Shown piece by piece: positions 37,056 to 45,954 of a stretch of 64,000 nucleotides of DNA; within the stretch, counting starts at the first letter, position 1, and the number at the start of each line of letters is the position of its first letter. Under the pieces are notes generated by a model. The model did not search any database, was not told where the DNA came from, and saw only the letters and a list, made by a program, of their open reading frames with translations. The stretch covers positions 2,232,001-2,296,000 of the forward strand of contig OY764867.1 in assembly GCA_963668535.1 (NCBI GenBank), given 5' to 3'. A program made the translations under genes and the position numbers. This stretch comes from F22 sp963668535 (GTDB lineage Bacteria > Bacteroidota > Bacteroidia > Bacteroidales > Bacteroidaceae).

Positions 37056-38654
37056 ATGATTACCTCTCCATCGTTCCCTTCTTGCATAAAGAAGCTCCAG
37101 ATGTTCGACAAAGTTAGGGAATTGTCTTCAAAAGGCAAAACAAACACGCAAATAGCTTTTGATTTAGGTATCGACCGTCATCGTGTCGGTCGTTATCTTA
37201 GTATGAGTCGCAATGAATTTGTGGCCAGTAAAGCTTACAAGCGCAATTATGTTCGTGTGCTTGATAAGTATGAACAAAAGATTTACCAATACATTTACTT
37301 ACATCCTTTTGTAAGTTCTGCAGAAGTGGGTGATTATATCCGTAAGTACTTCCCAGAGGTAGGTCGTGTGTCGCGTAAAACGGTTTACAACTACACAAAG
37401 TACATCCGTGCGAAGTATAGCATAGCGCAAGTTGGCTATGAACAACATCGCATAATGACTCAGCTTGAAGCTACCCCTTATGGTTATCAGGCACAGGTTG
37501 ATTTTGGTGAACGTCGTGTGCCAGTGGCTGGTAGCAATGGCCATAAGCGCATTTACTTTATGGCTATGGTACTCTCTCGTTCGCGCTATAAGTTTGTGTT
37601 TATGAGCGATACTCCGTTCACTACAGAGAAATCGGTTTATGCACACGAACTTGCTTTTGAGTTCTTCGGTGGCGTACCAGAAACGATACTGTATGACCAG
37701 GATAAGTGCTTCTTGTATAAAGAGTATTATGGCGACAATCAATTGACCTATAAGTTTAAGCGTTTTGTGGATGATATTGGTTTTAGACCTGAGTTCTGTC
37801 ATAAGAACGATCCAGAAAGTAAAGGCAAGGTTGAGAATGTGGTGAAGTATGTTAAAGGCAACTTCATGCGTACACAGGAATTTACCACCATAGCGCAGTA
37901 CAATAAAGAAGCCATTGACTGGCTCAACCGTACAGGAAATCAATTAGAACACTCCGTAACAAAGCTGATACCTGCTCAAGAGTTCTTGCGGGAAATAAAA
38001 TCACTTAGGCCTTATTACGGGAAGCCTACAGCTCCTAATATAGAGCCAGTGCCGTACAATGTGTCTAAGACCAATGTAATCCATTATAAAGCAAATACAT
38101 ATAGCTTACCTTATGGCACTTACAAACACCCAAGACAGAAATGTTATGTCTTAGTACAGCACAATGAATTGATCGTGTATGCTACTCAAACAGGCAAAGA
38201 GTTGACACGCCATACGATATCCTCTAAGCGTGGGCAGTATATCAATAAAGAAGCGCATAAGCGTCCTTTGGATAAGAAAGTGGCACAGCTAGAGGAACAA
38301 ATCATGACTTATGTGCAGTCGGATGACTTTATGTATAAACTACTTGCCAACCTGAAAATAGAGTTGGGCAACTATTATAAGAGCCACTTAAAGTACTTAA
38401 TAGCACATCTGAAAAGCTACTCCAAAGAAGACTTGCTACAAGGTGTCAAATGGTGTGTGCTCCACGATGTCGCTTCGGCATATCGTCTACAAGAGGTGGT
38501 GTGTACGATGAGTAAGAAATCACCTCAAGAGGTAGATAGTAGTCAAATAAAGCTACTTGGTCAAGCAGACCATCAAGCCATGGCTACGCCAGAGAAATCA
38601 ACCATAAGTACGTACAATGATATTTTACAGATATGTCCAACTCAGAACAACTAA
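37056..38654 (+). CDS. istA: IS21-family transposase IstA
   Basis: The 532-residue protein has an N-terminal helix-turn-helix (LSSKGKTNTQIAFDLGIDRH). The DDE core is YQAQVDFGE (first Asp), ETILYDQDKCF (second Asp) and KNDPESKGKVENVVKY (Glu). A C-terminal beta domain typical of IstA follows. The start at 37056 could be replaced by the ATG at 37101 (MFDKVRELSS). It cuts and joins IS ends and works with IstB, whose gene overlaps by 22 bp. All catalytic residues are present, so it looks active. Confidence 0.93.
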   Translation: MITSPSFPSCIKKLQMFDKVRELSSKGKTNTQIAFDLGIDRHRVGRYLSMSRNEFVASKAYKRNYVRVLDKYEQKIYQYIYLHPFVSSAEVGDYIRKYFPEVGRVSRKTVYNYTKYIRAKYSIAQVGYEQHRIMTQLEATPYGYQAQVDFGERRVPVAGSNGHKRIYFMAMVLSRSRYKFVFMSDTPFTTEKSVYAHELAFEFFGGVPETILYDQDKCFLYKEYYGDNQLTYKFKRFVDDIGFRPEFCHKNDPESKGKVENVVKYVKGNFMRTQEFTTIAQYNKEAIDWLNRTGNQLEHSVTKLIPAQEFLREIKSLRPYYGKPTAPNIEPVPYNVSKTNVIHYKANTYSLPYGTYKHPRQKCYVLVQHNELIVYATQTGKELTRHTISSKRGQYINKEAHKRPLDKKVAQLEEQIMTYVQSDDFMYKLLANLKIELGNYYKSHLKYLIAHLKSYSKEDLLQGVKWCVLHDVASAYRLQEVVCTMSKKSPQEVDSSQIKLLGQADHQAMATPEKSTISTYNDILQICPTQNN

Positions 38655-39376
38655 AAGAGCTCGCTTCCCAGCTTAACTTAGGGAGCATACGCAAGAATGC
38701 TGATCATATTATCCACGAAGCACAAATGAAGAAACCCAATTATCTGGAGTTCCTTGAAGGCATCTTGAATAATGAAATACAAACCAGAAAACGACGTGCG
38801 TTTGAAAAGCGACTAAAAGCAGCCAACTTGCCTAGAAAGCACGATTTAGACTTGTTTGATGACAGTACTGTTCAAGGCGTGACACAGAAACAACTCACAG
38901 AACTCAGACAACTGATATGGATGGAACAGAACTATAATATCATAATCATGGGGCCATCGGGTGTAGGCAAGACATATATCGCCGCTGGATTGGTGTACGA
39001 AGCTGTAAAAAGAGGCGATAAAGCTTACTTGCTAACCATGGAAGACCTGCTATCTATTATTAAAATGAGAGAGGTCTCACCAACGGCTATGCGGTCATAC
39101 AATAAGCTAATTAAAGCAGACTTGGTGGCTATAGATGATATCATGTTGTTACCCATGAAAAAGGAGGAAGCGGTAGGCTTATTTAACCTCATTAATCAGC
39201 TACATGAAAACGTGCCTATCATTATTACAACGAATAAGGCACCAACTGAATGGGCTAAGAACCTTGAAGATGAAGTCTTAGCAACAGCTTTACTAGATAG
39301 ATTACTCTACCAATGTGAGGTGCTTAATCTATCTGGTACTAGCTACAGAATGGAAAACAGAAAAACAATATTTTAA
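38633..39376 (+). CDS. istB: IS21-family ATPase helper IstB
   Basis: The 247-residue AAA+ protein has Walker A GPSGVGKT (about residue 104-111), Walker B LVAIDDIMLL and the IIITTNKAPTEWA sensor. It resembles DnaC-type loaders. IstB chooses target DNA and stimulates IstA. Its start overlaps istA, as is usual in IS21 elements. Confidence 0.93.
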   Translation: MSNSEQLKELASQLNLGSIRKNADHIIHEAQMKKPNYLEFLEGILNNEIQTRKRRAFEKRLKAANLPRKHDLDLFDDSTVQGVTQKQLTELRQLIWMEQNYNIIIMGPSGVGKTYIAAGLVYEAVKRGDKAYLLTMEDLLSIIKMREVSPTAMRSYNKLIKADLVAIDDIMLLPMKKEEAVGLFNLINQLHENVPIIITTNKAPTEWAKNLEDEVLATALLDRLLYQCEVLNLSGTSYRMENRKTIF

Positions 39377-39464
39377 ATTTATGTATAACCTGCAAGGAAG
39401 GACGTGACACAAAAGTGGTGCATTAACGTGACACAAATAAGGGGCTTTTTACTTGCACATTACA

Positions 39465-39469
39465 ACGTT
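39465..39469. repeat. Target duplication of IS21-family insertion, right copy
   Basis: ACGTT here matches the copy at 36935-36939. Keeping one copy restores the primase frame. Confidence 0.85.
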
Positions 39470-40071
39470 TCACCAGAAAGATCACACGAGGTGCCAACAG
39501 ACTCAGGCAGCACCCGTCCGCCAAACCCCACACACCCGCCTTGCTTATCATGCACTGGAAAAATCACACGTCCTCTGAAGGTGCCCTTATCTCCGCCATA
39601 GCCCAGTTGAAACTGTTCGATAATATCGGTAGTGAGACCACGATCCCTCTTCAGATACTCCATCACACTAGGCGTAGCAGATAATAAAGACTGATACTCG
39701 ATACATGCCGACGACAGTTGCCCCAGCGCTTCCTTGCGGGCCGCAGCACGGGCTTCTTCTTCGGGACTAGCGGGAATTTCCTGCATGGGCATCCCATAAA
39801 AATCGGCTATCCACTTCACCGCTTCTATCCAACTGAGTCCTTCGTGCTCCATCACAAAGTGCACGGCGTTGCCGCCCGCACCGCAAGAGAAACACTTGAA
39901 GATGCCTTTGGCAATACTCACATACAGACTCGGTTTGTGGTCTTCATGAAAGCAGCAGAGACCTACCAAGTCGCTACCACTGCGTCGCAGATCTACAAAA
40001 CGGCCCACCATGTCGGCTATAGCCATATGGTCGAGCACGGCTTGTACTTGATGTTCGGGATATTTATTCAT
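39465..40071 (-). pseudogene. DnaG-type primase, 5' part (interrupted by IS21 element)
   Basis: The first 202 residues hold the CHC2 zinc finger (Cys39, His42, then KCFSCGAGG) and the start of the catalytic core (FGGRVLPES). The frame stops within two codons of the IS junction (ETL then stop). Sequence such as CCFHEDHKPSL is less like the usual chromosomal DnaG of Bacteroidales, and a DnaB-like gene lies near, so this seems to be an accessory primase. Its start is 12 bp after the stop of the upstream unknown gene, so both were one operon. Confidence 0.88.
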
Positions 40072-40083
40072 ACTGGCATGAGG

Positions 40084-41799
40084 TTATAATGTGTGGAGCA
40101 CATGGTACATATAGAGTAGGGCGATGCGTCTATTGGCCGTTATCAGGTTGTTGTGAGTGGAGTATATGGCATGAAAATGTTCGCCCAGTGCGATGCTATA
40201 TTCTATACCAAAATGCCACGGCAGGGTGAAGTCGTAGATGATGGGGATGTATTTCTCGAGGCACGACTTGTGCAGATTTTGTAGAGCACATAGAAACTCT
40301 TTAAATTGTTGCTTGGTCCACTGGAGTGTCTCCAGAAGAGTGTGTTGCTTTTCTTGAGACAAAGCTTTGAACGAGTTGTAAGCTGTGGTGTATTCAAAGA
40401 CCAGATGCTTATCGTCTACTGGATGATTTACGGCATGGTATATTTTATTGATACACGCATCGGTATCTATGTGCAATTGGTCGATAAGTTCCAGCGATTC
40501 CTTGCGTATGTTTTGTATATGTTTGAAGGTATATCCTTGTGAGCGCACCAGATGGGGCTTGTGACTGCGGAGCATATAAATCTCTTTGACCAGTTTATAC
40601 AACCCCGGATCTTGGTCAAATTTGTGTTTCACTTTCTTGTTGTCCTCTGGCAAGTATATCTGCTTCTCTTTGGCTTTCTGTACAGCCAATCCCCAGTCGT
40701 TCTTGTCCGTATAACAAGTGAAAGGATGCACAAAATGCTGCTTGCAACCAGTATGAAAAGTGATGATTTGAGAGAAGGTATCGCTTACGGTTTTGGGCGG
40801 AAGATCAAAGTCGCCCAGATTCTTTGCAAATGCTTGTTCTATCACATTGCGCAGTGCCAAGTCCATATGGGCTACCTGGTCGAAGAAATGCGCCACCACC
40901 GTGTTGATTTCTTCCAGACTTTTGGCATATTTTTCGGTCTTTGTTTTCGGAGAGTTCATCAACTGCATAAACTCTTTGTAGGCTTGTTTCATGTCCCCCA
41001 GGATGGTGGTGATAATCGTGTACCTCTCCGAATTGATTGCTTTATCACTGCTCAATCCATTGAGCCATTTGGTGCAGGTATCATCTAGTCTCTCAAATAT
41101 GAGGTGACGATTATAGGGCTGCTTTTTGTGGGCTTGTGTAAAGTCCGATATCCACTTTTTGAGCAGCGTCAAACTGCTGGCTCCCATCAGATTAAACACA
41201 CGGCCGCAAGAGAAAAGCAAGATGCTGTAAGCAATGTCTCGAGATTTTTTGATGACTTTATAGTCTGTTTTATTGTAATATAGCCGCACTTCCTCGGCTT
41301 GATCGTGGTTGCTGATGATTTTTTGATAGAAGATACGCAGGAAGTTATAATAGTGACCGTCCACATGTACCACCGTATAAGGGCATAGCCATTCAGTTAG
41401 TTTCCCCTTCTTAGTGCGTGTATGTGGAGCATGGAGATGAGGAGTATGGTCTAGCATAAAGTGCCTTTCCGAATCGCATACCAATATGGCATCTAGGGTG
41501 AAAGGACTCAATGTCCAGTAACTCTTTCCGTGCTGTGCCACAAAGTGGGTGTCTTGTGCCGATAGTGTGTCGGGATGATCCTCTGGTTTGTGCGCACTCG
41601 AGGTGAAGATGTGGACGGGCGCATCGCGATGCTTCCCCCTGAGGTAGGCATAGGCCTCCTTGGTGAGGCCAAAGGATTCGCCGTTTACACAAGTCACCTG
41701 TCCTTTATCAAACCTTGTGATCACTTTCGATTCACGTAGCATACGTACATCTTGTACATCTAGTAGAGATTGTGGGTAGAATAAGTTGATTCGAGTCAT
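40084..41799 (-). CDS. Unrecognised 571-residue protein upstream of primase
   Basis: No family is recognised. The N-terminal 130 residues are mixed (THFVAQHGKSYWTLSPFTLDAI reads like a folded enzymatic or binding domain). The rest is largely helical, with many His, Lys and aromatic residues. There is no signal peptide or membrane helix, so it is cytoplasmic. It is 12 bp upstream of the primase and divergent from the winged-helix gene across an iteron-like array. This suggests a role in replication of the element, perhaps at the origin, but that is inference. Codon usage looks like the neighbouring replication genes. Confidence 0.7.
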   Translation of the reverse strand: MTRINLFYPQSLLDVQDVRMLRESKVITRFDKGQVTCVNGESFGLTKEAYAYLRGKHRDAPVHIFTSSAHKPEDHPDTLSAQDTHFVAQHGKSYWTLSPFTLDAILVCDSERHFMLDHTPHLHAPHTRTKKGKLTEWLCPYTVVHVDGHYYNFLRIFYQKIISNHDQAEEVRLYYNKTDYKVIKKSRDIAYSILLFSCGRVFNLMGASSLTLLKKWISDFTQAHKKQPYNRHLIFERLDDTCTKWLNGLSSDKAINSERYTIITTILGDMKQAYKEFMQLMNSPKTKTEKYAKSLEEINTVVAHFFDQVAHMDLALRNVIEQAFAKNLGDFDLPPKTVSDTFSQIITFHTGCKQHFVHPFTCYTDKNDWGLAVQKAKEKQIYLPEDNKKVKHKFDQDPGLYKLVKEIYMLRSHKPHLVRSQGYTFKHIQNIRKESLELIDQLHIDTDACINKIYHAVNHPVDDKHLVFEYTTAYNSFKALSQEKQHTLLETLQWTKQQFKEFLCALQNLHKSCLEKYIPIIYDFTLPWHFGIEYSIALGEHFHAIYSTHNNLITANRRIALLYMYHVLHTL

Positions 41800-41991
41800 A
41801 AGATAGAGCTATTGCATAATAAGTGATAAAAATCGAAGACAAAGATATTTATTTCTCTTTGTAGTGCATAGCGAATAGCTAGAAGTGTGATTGATTGATA
41901 AAATGAACGATGAAAATTATCATTTTGTTTGGGATTTTATCAATGTTCTATTTCCCTTGATGTATGTTCACGTTTACCATTCTATTTCATG

Positions 41992-41999
41992 TATCTTTG
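41992..41999 (+). promoter_or_regulatory. Candidate -7 element before the replication module
   Basis: TATCTTTG matches TAnnTTTG and lies 28 bp before the repeat array. No well-spaced TTTG box is seen. It would give a leader of about 165 nt containing the whole array. Confidence 0.35.
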
Positions 42000-42014
42000 C
42001 TTGTGGAGTTAGAG

Positions 42015-42113
42015 GATAGTCCCAGTATCAGCCCTTAGATGTGTGTATTTAAGGCTTAGATGCAGAGATGTAAGGTGTAGATGTCAGGATCTAAGGCTTA
42101 TTTGTGGACTATC
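42015..42113. repeat. Iteron-like array: four 21-bp units framed by an inverted repeat
   Basis: Units lie at 42027-42047, 42048-42068, 42069-42089 and 42090-42110 with an exact 21-bp period. The shared core is TAAGGCTTAGATG, strongest in the second and third units; the first unit keeps CTTAGATG and the fourth TAAGGCTTA. GATAGTCC (42015-42022) and its reverse complement GGACTATC (42106-42113) frame the array. It lies in the 369-bp gap between divergent genes of a replication module, as iterons do in plasmid origins. Function is inferred. Confidence 0.65.
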
Positions 42114-42168
42114 ATACAAGGTAAAAAAACACGCTATCACATATATGGGTAGCACAAAAGATTGAATC

Positions 42169-42729
42169 ATGGCTAAGAAAAAACGAAAACCGCTCAAGTT
42201 GGAGTATATCCCTCGTAAAACTAAGCGGTACAATCACCCTGTGATCAAGCGGATCTACCGTGAACAAGGCAAAGAAGCCAATAATATTGTTCACTTGTTT
42301 GACCGTCTAGATGATTATATCCTAGAGCATGGGGGCTTTGTGCGGTATGATAATCTGCTGCTGAAAAAATTGCAAGCATCGCTGTGCCAACCTGTCCAAG
42401 ATATCAAGAGATGGATAGAACCTTTGTTTCAGTACGATCTCTTCGACCAGCGATGTGTCAAGGACAAGATCCTGACATCTTATGAGATGCAAATCTCTCT
42501 CTGCGAACTGGGCCTACGTCTGCGCCACACCTCACTATCTATCCCTTATGCCTACTTGCTGGTGCCTCTGCACGAACGCATGGACTTTCACTTGGCACCC
42601 AGTATGGATGATCCCGATTGTGTGAAGCAATATCGTGAGGACGATTACCATAAGCTCTTTGCATCGGTCGAGGAGGAGGAACAGGTACAGTGCCAGATTG
42701 ATGAGCGATGCCCGTATCTCATGTGGTGA
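42169..42729 (+). CDS. Winged-helix, DUF4373/Lin1244-like protein
   Basis: The 186-residue protein has a basic N-terminus, then a helical region (HLFDRLDDYILEHGG to LLLKKL) and VQDIKRWIEPLFQYDLFDQRC, then DKILTSYEMQ. The same sequence of features, a conserved helix pair followed by LFD and ILTS, is seen in DUF4373 (Lin1244/Lin1753-like) domains. These often stand before DnaB/DnaC-type genes in phage and Bacteroides elements. It may bind the adjacent repeat array or load the helicase. The assignment is moderate, based on pattern reading only. Confidence 0.55.
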   Translation: MAKKKRKPLKLEYIPRKTKRYNHPVIKRIYREQGKEANNIVHLFDRLDDYILEHGGFVRYDNLLLKKLQASLCQPVQDIKRWIEPLFQYDLFDQRCVKDKILTSYEMQISLCELGLRLRHTSLSIPYAYLLVPLHERMDFHLAPSMDDPDCVKQYREDDYHKLFASVEEEEQVQCQIDERCPYLMW

Positions 42730-42800
42730 TGCCGCCAGATGTACCCATGGCACATTGCCTTTCTTTTGAGAAAATATAAAGAAAAATAGAAAAAGAAAGT

Positions 42801-42895
42801 CTCGAAGAGACCTGCCTGTACGCATATACCGCGCGTGCGTGGTGAGCGATAGCCCATGAACCGATGCGTACAGGCAGCCTCTGCGAGGAGTTTTT
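42801..42895 (+). ncRNA. Structured element before the 42899 gene (leader RNA or DNA site)
   Basis: A perfect 13-bp stem (42813-42825 with 42864-42876, arm TGCCTGTACGCAT) encloses a 38-nt loop rich in GC. An outer helix (CTCG 42801-42804 with CGAG 42884-42887, plus AGA/TCT) surrounds it, and TTTTT follows at 42891-42895. It ends 4 nt before the next ATG. It could be a terminator, a leader that controls translation, or a protein-binding DNA site. Confidence 0.6.
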
Positions 42896-42898
42896 GAG

Positions 42899-43897
42899 AT
42901 GATGATTAATGCTGCTATATATGACAACCGCTATGGCTTGCCAGCGGTGCTGGAGGTGACAGATGCCTATGGCGGACTGCGCATTCCAGTCAATGACATC
43001 ATGATGTGTTTGGAGGTTGACCGTGCGCCCAAGGGGTATATCTATCGTTTGCCGCAGTTGTATCCTGCCGATAGCGTGTTGAGGTATGTGCCCGAAGCGG
43101 CCTTGCGAGAGACGCATTACGACTTGGACGGACTGGAACGTAAACTGGTCTTTTTTAGAGTGACAGATCCCAAAGAATTGGTCTTTCTCGCCTATACCAC
43201 CGATTATGGCCGCAAGGACAATCCTTGCTATATCTGGATGGATAAGGTGCTGGCCAATATGCAGAAGGAGGTGCCCGATCCACAAGAGGAGCATTTTGCC
43301 ATCGCACGCCAGTCGCTTATTGATAAAGCACTGCGGACGTATAAAAAGCATTATACCGACTCGCCCGAAGTGCGCAAAGCCCAACGCAAGCAACAGGCCG
43401 ATGAGGATAAATCCTTGAGTTTGGAGGCCCTTGAACATAAGTATAATCCGAAGAATTTCTTTGTGGTGCTTGAGGTGCTCGATCCTGCTGGATTTACGCG
43501 TATGTCGCTTACGTATATTTTTCTCCGCATGATGGCTGGAGAGCATGTGCCAGGCTTTGTGCCCAATCCGTATAAGGAGATGCACAAATGCAAGTTTCTA
43601 CGGCAAGTGCCCGAGTACTGTCTCACTGGTGGCTACGACCTCAAGAGGTTGTGGGCGCTGCTCAAAGTCAACAAACTGGAGATAAAAGAGCAGGATACCT
43701 TACTGATAGCCCATGCGTGCGATTGGGGGCGGAAAGACAATCCATGTATGGATACGTTGACTTATCTGAAGCGCACGGTGGATAAGCAGAACTTATGGAG
43801 CCCATTTGCCTTTTTGTGTGGGTGCTTTGCACGCCACTACAAGGTGATTGCTGGGGGCAAAAAGACCCGAGAGCAATTAAAGAAGAACAAAAAATAA
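42899..43897 (+). CDS. Unrecognised protein with internal duplication
   Basis: The protein of 332 residues (ATGs at 42899 and 42902) has two similar halves. The first has YRLPQLYPADSVLRYVPEAALRE and later YTTDYGRKDNPCYIWMDKVL; the second has FLRQVPEYCLTGGYDLKRL and HACDWGRKDNPCMDTLTYL (quoted in parts). The shared D-Y/W-GRKDNPC motif is striking. A Lys/Gln-rich linker (about 160-185) joins the halves. There is no signal peptide. It ends 4 bp before dnaB, so the two are co-transcribed. It may be a replication accessory factor, but no family is recognised. Confidence 0.7.
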   Translation: MMINAAIYDNRYGLPAVLEVTDAYGGLRIPVNDIMMCLEVDRAPKGYIYRLPQLYPADSVLRYVPEAALRETHYDLDGLERKLVFFRVTDPKELVFLAYTTDYGRKDNPCYIWMDKVLANMQKEVPDPQEEHFAIARQSLIDKALRTYKKHYTDSPEVRKAQRKQQADEDKSLSLEALEHKYNPKNFFVVLEVLDPAGFTRMSLTYIFLRMMAGEHVPGFVPNPYKEMHKCKFLRQVPEYCLTGGYDLKRLWALLKVNKLEIKEQDTLLIAHACDWGRKDNPCMDTLTYLKRTVDKQNLWSPFAFLCGCFARHYKVIAGGKKTREQLKKNKK

Positions 43898-43901
43898 AGA
43901 T

Positions 43902-45356
43902 ATGCAACAAGACACTCTAAGTAATCCATTGCTAGAACGCCAATTGCTGGCGGGCATCCTGATCGATCCCGATGCCTATTTCAATATCCTAGATATTGTT
44001 TCGGCCGATGATTTGACCAATCCCGACTATCAGATGATATTCCGACTGATGGGGGATGTGTACATAGGCAAACACAGTGAGCAGCCCGATATCTTCTCTT
44101 TGCTGGAAGCATGGAAGACGCAGCAGAGTGGCGATGCCAATCGCTATCTCGGGGTGTTGATGGAGATTCAGAGTGCGGCGACGACGTCGAAGCTGATCAA
44201 AGACCATGCACAGTGGGTGAGAGACCTGAGTATGAAGCGGGAACTGTTGCAGCATTGTCAAGATGTGGAAGCGCAAATCACATCGGGTGAGGGCGATGCC
44301 GAAGAGATTCTGCAAGAGGCCGAAGCCAAGATGATGGCGGTGCGTGGTCAGCGTGTAGAGGATAAAGTGACGCATCTGGATAGACCACTTGATGAAGCCT
44401 ACGAGATTGCGATGAAGGCGGCCGATGGGCATCCTCCAGCATTGGGCATTCTCTCGGGATTCCCTGCTTTGGATAGGCTGACGCATGGTTTTGCCAAGGG
44501 TGAGGTGACGATTGTTGCTGCTCGTCCTGGGGTGGGTAAGTCGGCCTTGCTGGTCAATATCGCAGCCAATATGCTGGGGCATCCCGATGGGCCTATCCCT
44601 GTGATGATTTACTCCATGGAGATGGAAGCTCGCAAGATTGCCAATCGTATGTTGTTTGCCGAGGCCCAAGTGCCTTTGGGCATTATCTACGAACCGACGA
44701 AATTTACGCTGGCCGAGAAGACGGCGTTGCAGTTGGCCAAGCAGAAACTATCCGACTTGCCTTGTATCATCGATGCGACGCCAGCTATGGATATCAACGA
44801 ACTGCATATGCGGGCCAAGCGGGCGAAGCGTAAGTATGGGGTGGAGGCGATCTTTGTGGATTATCTTCAGCTGATGAAAAATAAAGCGATGAAGAGTCGA
44901 TCCAAGACCGAAGAGGTGGAGAGTATCTCCAATCAGTTGAAGCAGATCGCTATGGAACTGGAGGTGGCGGTGGTGGTTTTGTCGCAGTTGAATCGTAATA
45001 TCGAAAGCCGTGAGGCGGATGCACGTCGTCCGCAGTTGAGCGACTTGAAGGCATCTGGGGCGATCGAGCAGGATGCCGATGTGATCTTGTTTATCCACCG
45101 TCCAGAAGCTATTGGAACTGGGGTGGGCGATAGCACGATTCCTGCATCGAGCAAGGAGATCACCGATCTCATCGTGGCGAAAAACCGTAACGGTGCGGTG
45201 GGTGAGGTGCGGATGCGATTTAGGGAGCGGTTTACACGCTTCTATGATTTGGGAGTGCCTATGCAGGTGTCGGCAGTTGCATCTGCTACTCCTGTGGTGT
45301 GTGCAACCGAGAAGAAGGTCAAGACGTTGGATTTGGATCAATTGGAAACCAATTGA
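43902..45356 (+). CDS. dnaB: Replicative DNA helicase, DnaB family
   Basis: The 484-residue protein has the DnaB N-terminal helical domain (about 5-105, starting NPLLERQLLAGILIDPDAY) and the RecA-like core. Walker A is AARPGVGKSALL (about residue 206-217), Walker B is IFVDYLQLM, and the arginine-finger/sensor region QLNRNIESREADARRPQLSDL follows (read in parts). It should unwind DNA with primase. It is preceded by the 42899 gene and followed by HU. A second DnaB beside a second primase suggests an element-borne replication set, but a chromosomal role cannot be excluded. Confidence 0.92.
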   Translation: MQQDTLSNPLLERQLLAGILIDPDAYFNILDIVSADDLTNPDYQMIFRLMGDVYIGKHSEQPDIFSLLEAWKTQQSGDANRYLGVLMEIQSAATTSKLIKDHAQWVRDLSMKRELLQHCQDVEAQITSGEGDAEEILQEAEAKMMAVRGQRVEDKVTHLDRPLDEAYEIAMKAADGHPPALGILSGFPALDRLTHGFAKGEVTIVAARPGVGKSALLVNIAANMLGHPDGPIPVMIYSMEMEARKIANRMLFAEAQVPLGIIYEPTKFTLAEKTALQLAKQKLSDLPCIIDATPAMDINELHMRAKRAKRKYGVEAIFVDYLQLMKNKAMKSRSKTEEVESISNQLKQIAMELEVAVVVLSQLNRNIESREADARRPQLSDLKASGAIEQDADVILFIHRPEAIGTGVGDSTIPASSKEITDLIVAKNRNGAVGEVRMRFRERFTRFYDLGVPMQVSAVASATPVVCATEKKVKTLDLDQLETN

Positions 45357-45372
45357 CCGACATATACGATTG

Positions 45373-45422
45373 TTTGGGTGGGCTCTGCGTGCCGGCTTGT
45401 GGAGCAACCAAATAGAGTGATA
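45373..45422 (+). terminator. Hairpin after dnaB
   Basis: TTTGG/CCAAA (45373-45377 with 45418-45422) and GCTC/GAGC (45382-45385 with 45412-45415) form an interrupted stem between dnaB and the HU gene. No T-run follows, so it may not be a true intrinsic terminator. Confidence 0.4.
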
Positions 45423-45443
45423 ACCCTTTAATGAATGAGAATT

Positions 45444-45947
45444 ATGAGTGTTTTAATCAAGGCTCGCCAGTCGAGTATTGTAGACAAAGAGAGTGGCAAG
45501 AAATTGTTCTACCCGCACACGGTGCGTCGTGGACAGATCTCTACGGACGATCTGGCACGTCTTATCGCTGAGAAGTCATCGCTGACTACTGGTGATATCC
45601 GAAACGTGATCGAAAACTTGGGTGAGGCGGTCGAGCATTACTTCCGCATGGGCTACTCGGTGAAACTGGAGAAGTTGGGCTCGTTTAGCCTAGGTGTCAG
45701 ATCTGCTGGCAAAGGTGTGGAGAAGGCCGAAGACGTGAGTTCGAAGCAGATCAATAGCGCACATGTCAATTTTCGTGAGGAGCAAAAGCGTTCGGGCAAT
45801 ACAACACGCAACGTGTTGTCTGGAGAGCTTAGCTATAAGCTGTACACGGGAGTTGACCCTCTTGAAGAGGAGCCCGATCCCGATCCCAATCCAGATGACG
45901 GTGGCAACGGCGGCGGCGAAGGTGGCGGCGATGACTTGCTAGGTTAG
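45444..45947 (+). CDS. HU/IHF-family DNA-binding protein with acidic-glycine tail
   Basis: The start is set at 45444 (MSVLIKARQSS), as in related proteins; an ATG at 45435 is in frame. The HU-like domain spans about residues 5-125 (FYPHTVRRGQISTDDLARLI, YSVKLEKLGSFSLGVRS, VNFREEQK) and matches the HU-HIG group of Bacteroidetes. A tail of about 25 residues is rich in Asp, Pro and Gly. It bends or coats DNA. It opens the HU-smalltalk-amidase cassette common in Bacteroidales accessory regions. Confidence 0.88.
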   Translation: MSVLIKARQSSIVDKESGKKLFYPHTVRRGQISTDDLARLIAEKSSLTTGDIRNVIENLGEAVEHYFRMGYSVKLEKLGSFSLGVRSAGKGVEKAEDVSSKQINSAHVNFREEQKRSGNTTRNVLSGELSYKLYTGVDPLEEEPDPDPNPDDGGNGGGEGGGDDLLG

Positions 45948-45954
45948 TTCTAGT

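Larger units (their letters stand above)
36940..39464 (+). mobile_element. IS21-family insertion sequence, intact
   Basis: The 2525-bp element begins TGTAATGTG and ends CACATTACA. Terminal repeats continue imperfectly inward (AAGCGCCCTAAATGTGTAACGT on the left corresponds to AAGCCCCTTATTTGTGTCACGT inverted on the right, given here in parts). It contains overlapping istA and istB and is flanked by identical ACGTT duplicates. It sits inside the primase gene in the opposite orientation. Intact genes and perfect duplicates suggest a recent insertion. Confidence 0.93.

Noticed and set aside
35754..40071. Two separate primase genes
   Set aside because: The 5-bp duplication and exact frame restoration show one gene split by the IS21 element.
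42015..42113. CRISPR-like or satellite array
   Set aside because: Units are adjacent, diverged and only 21 bp with no spacers, so an iteron-like reading fits better.
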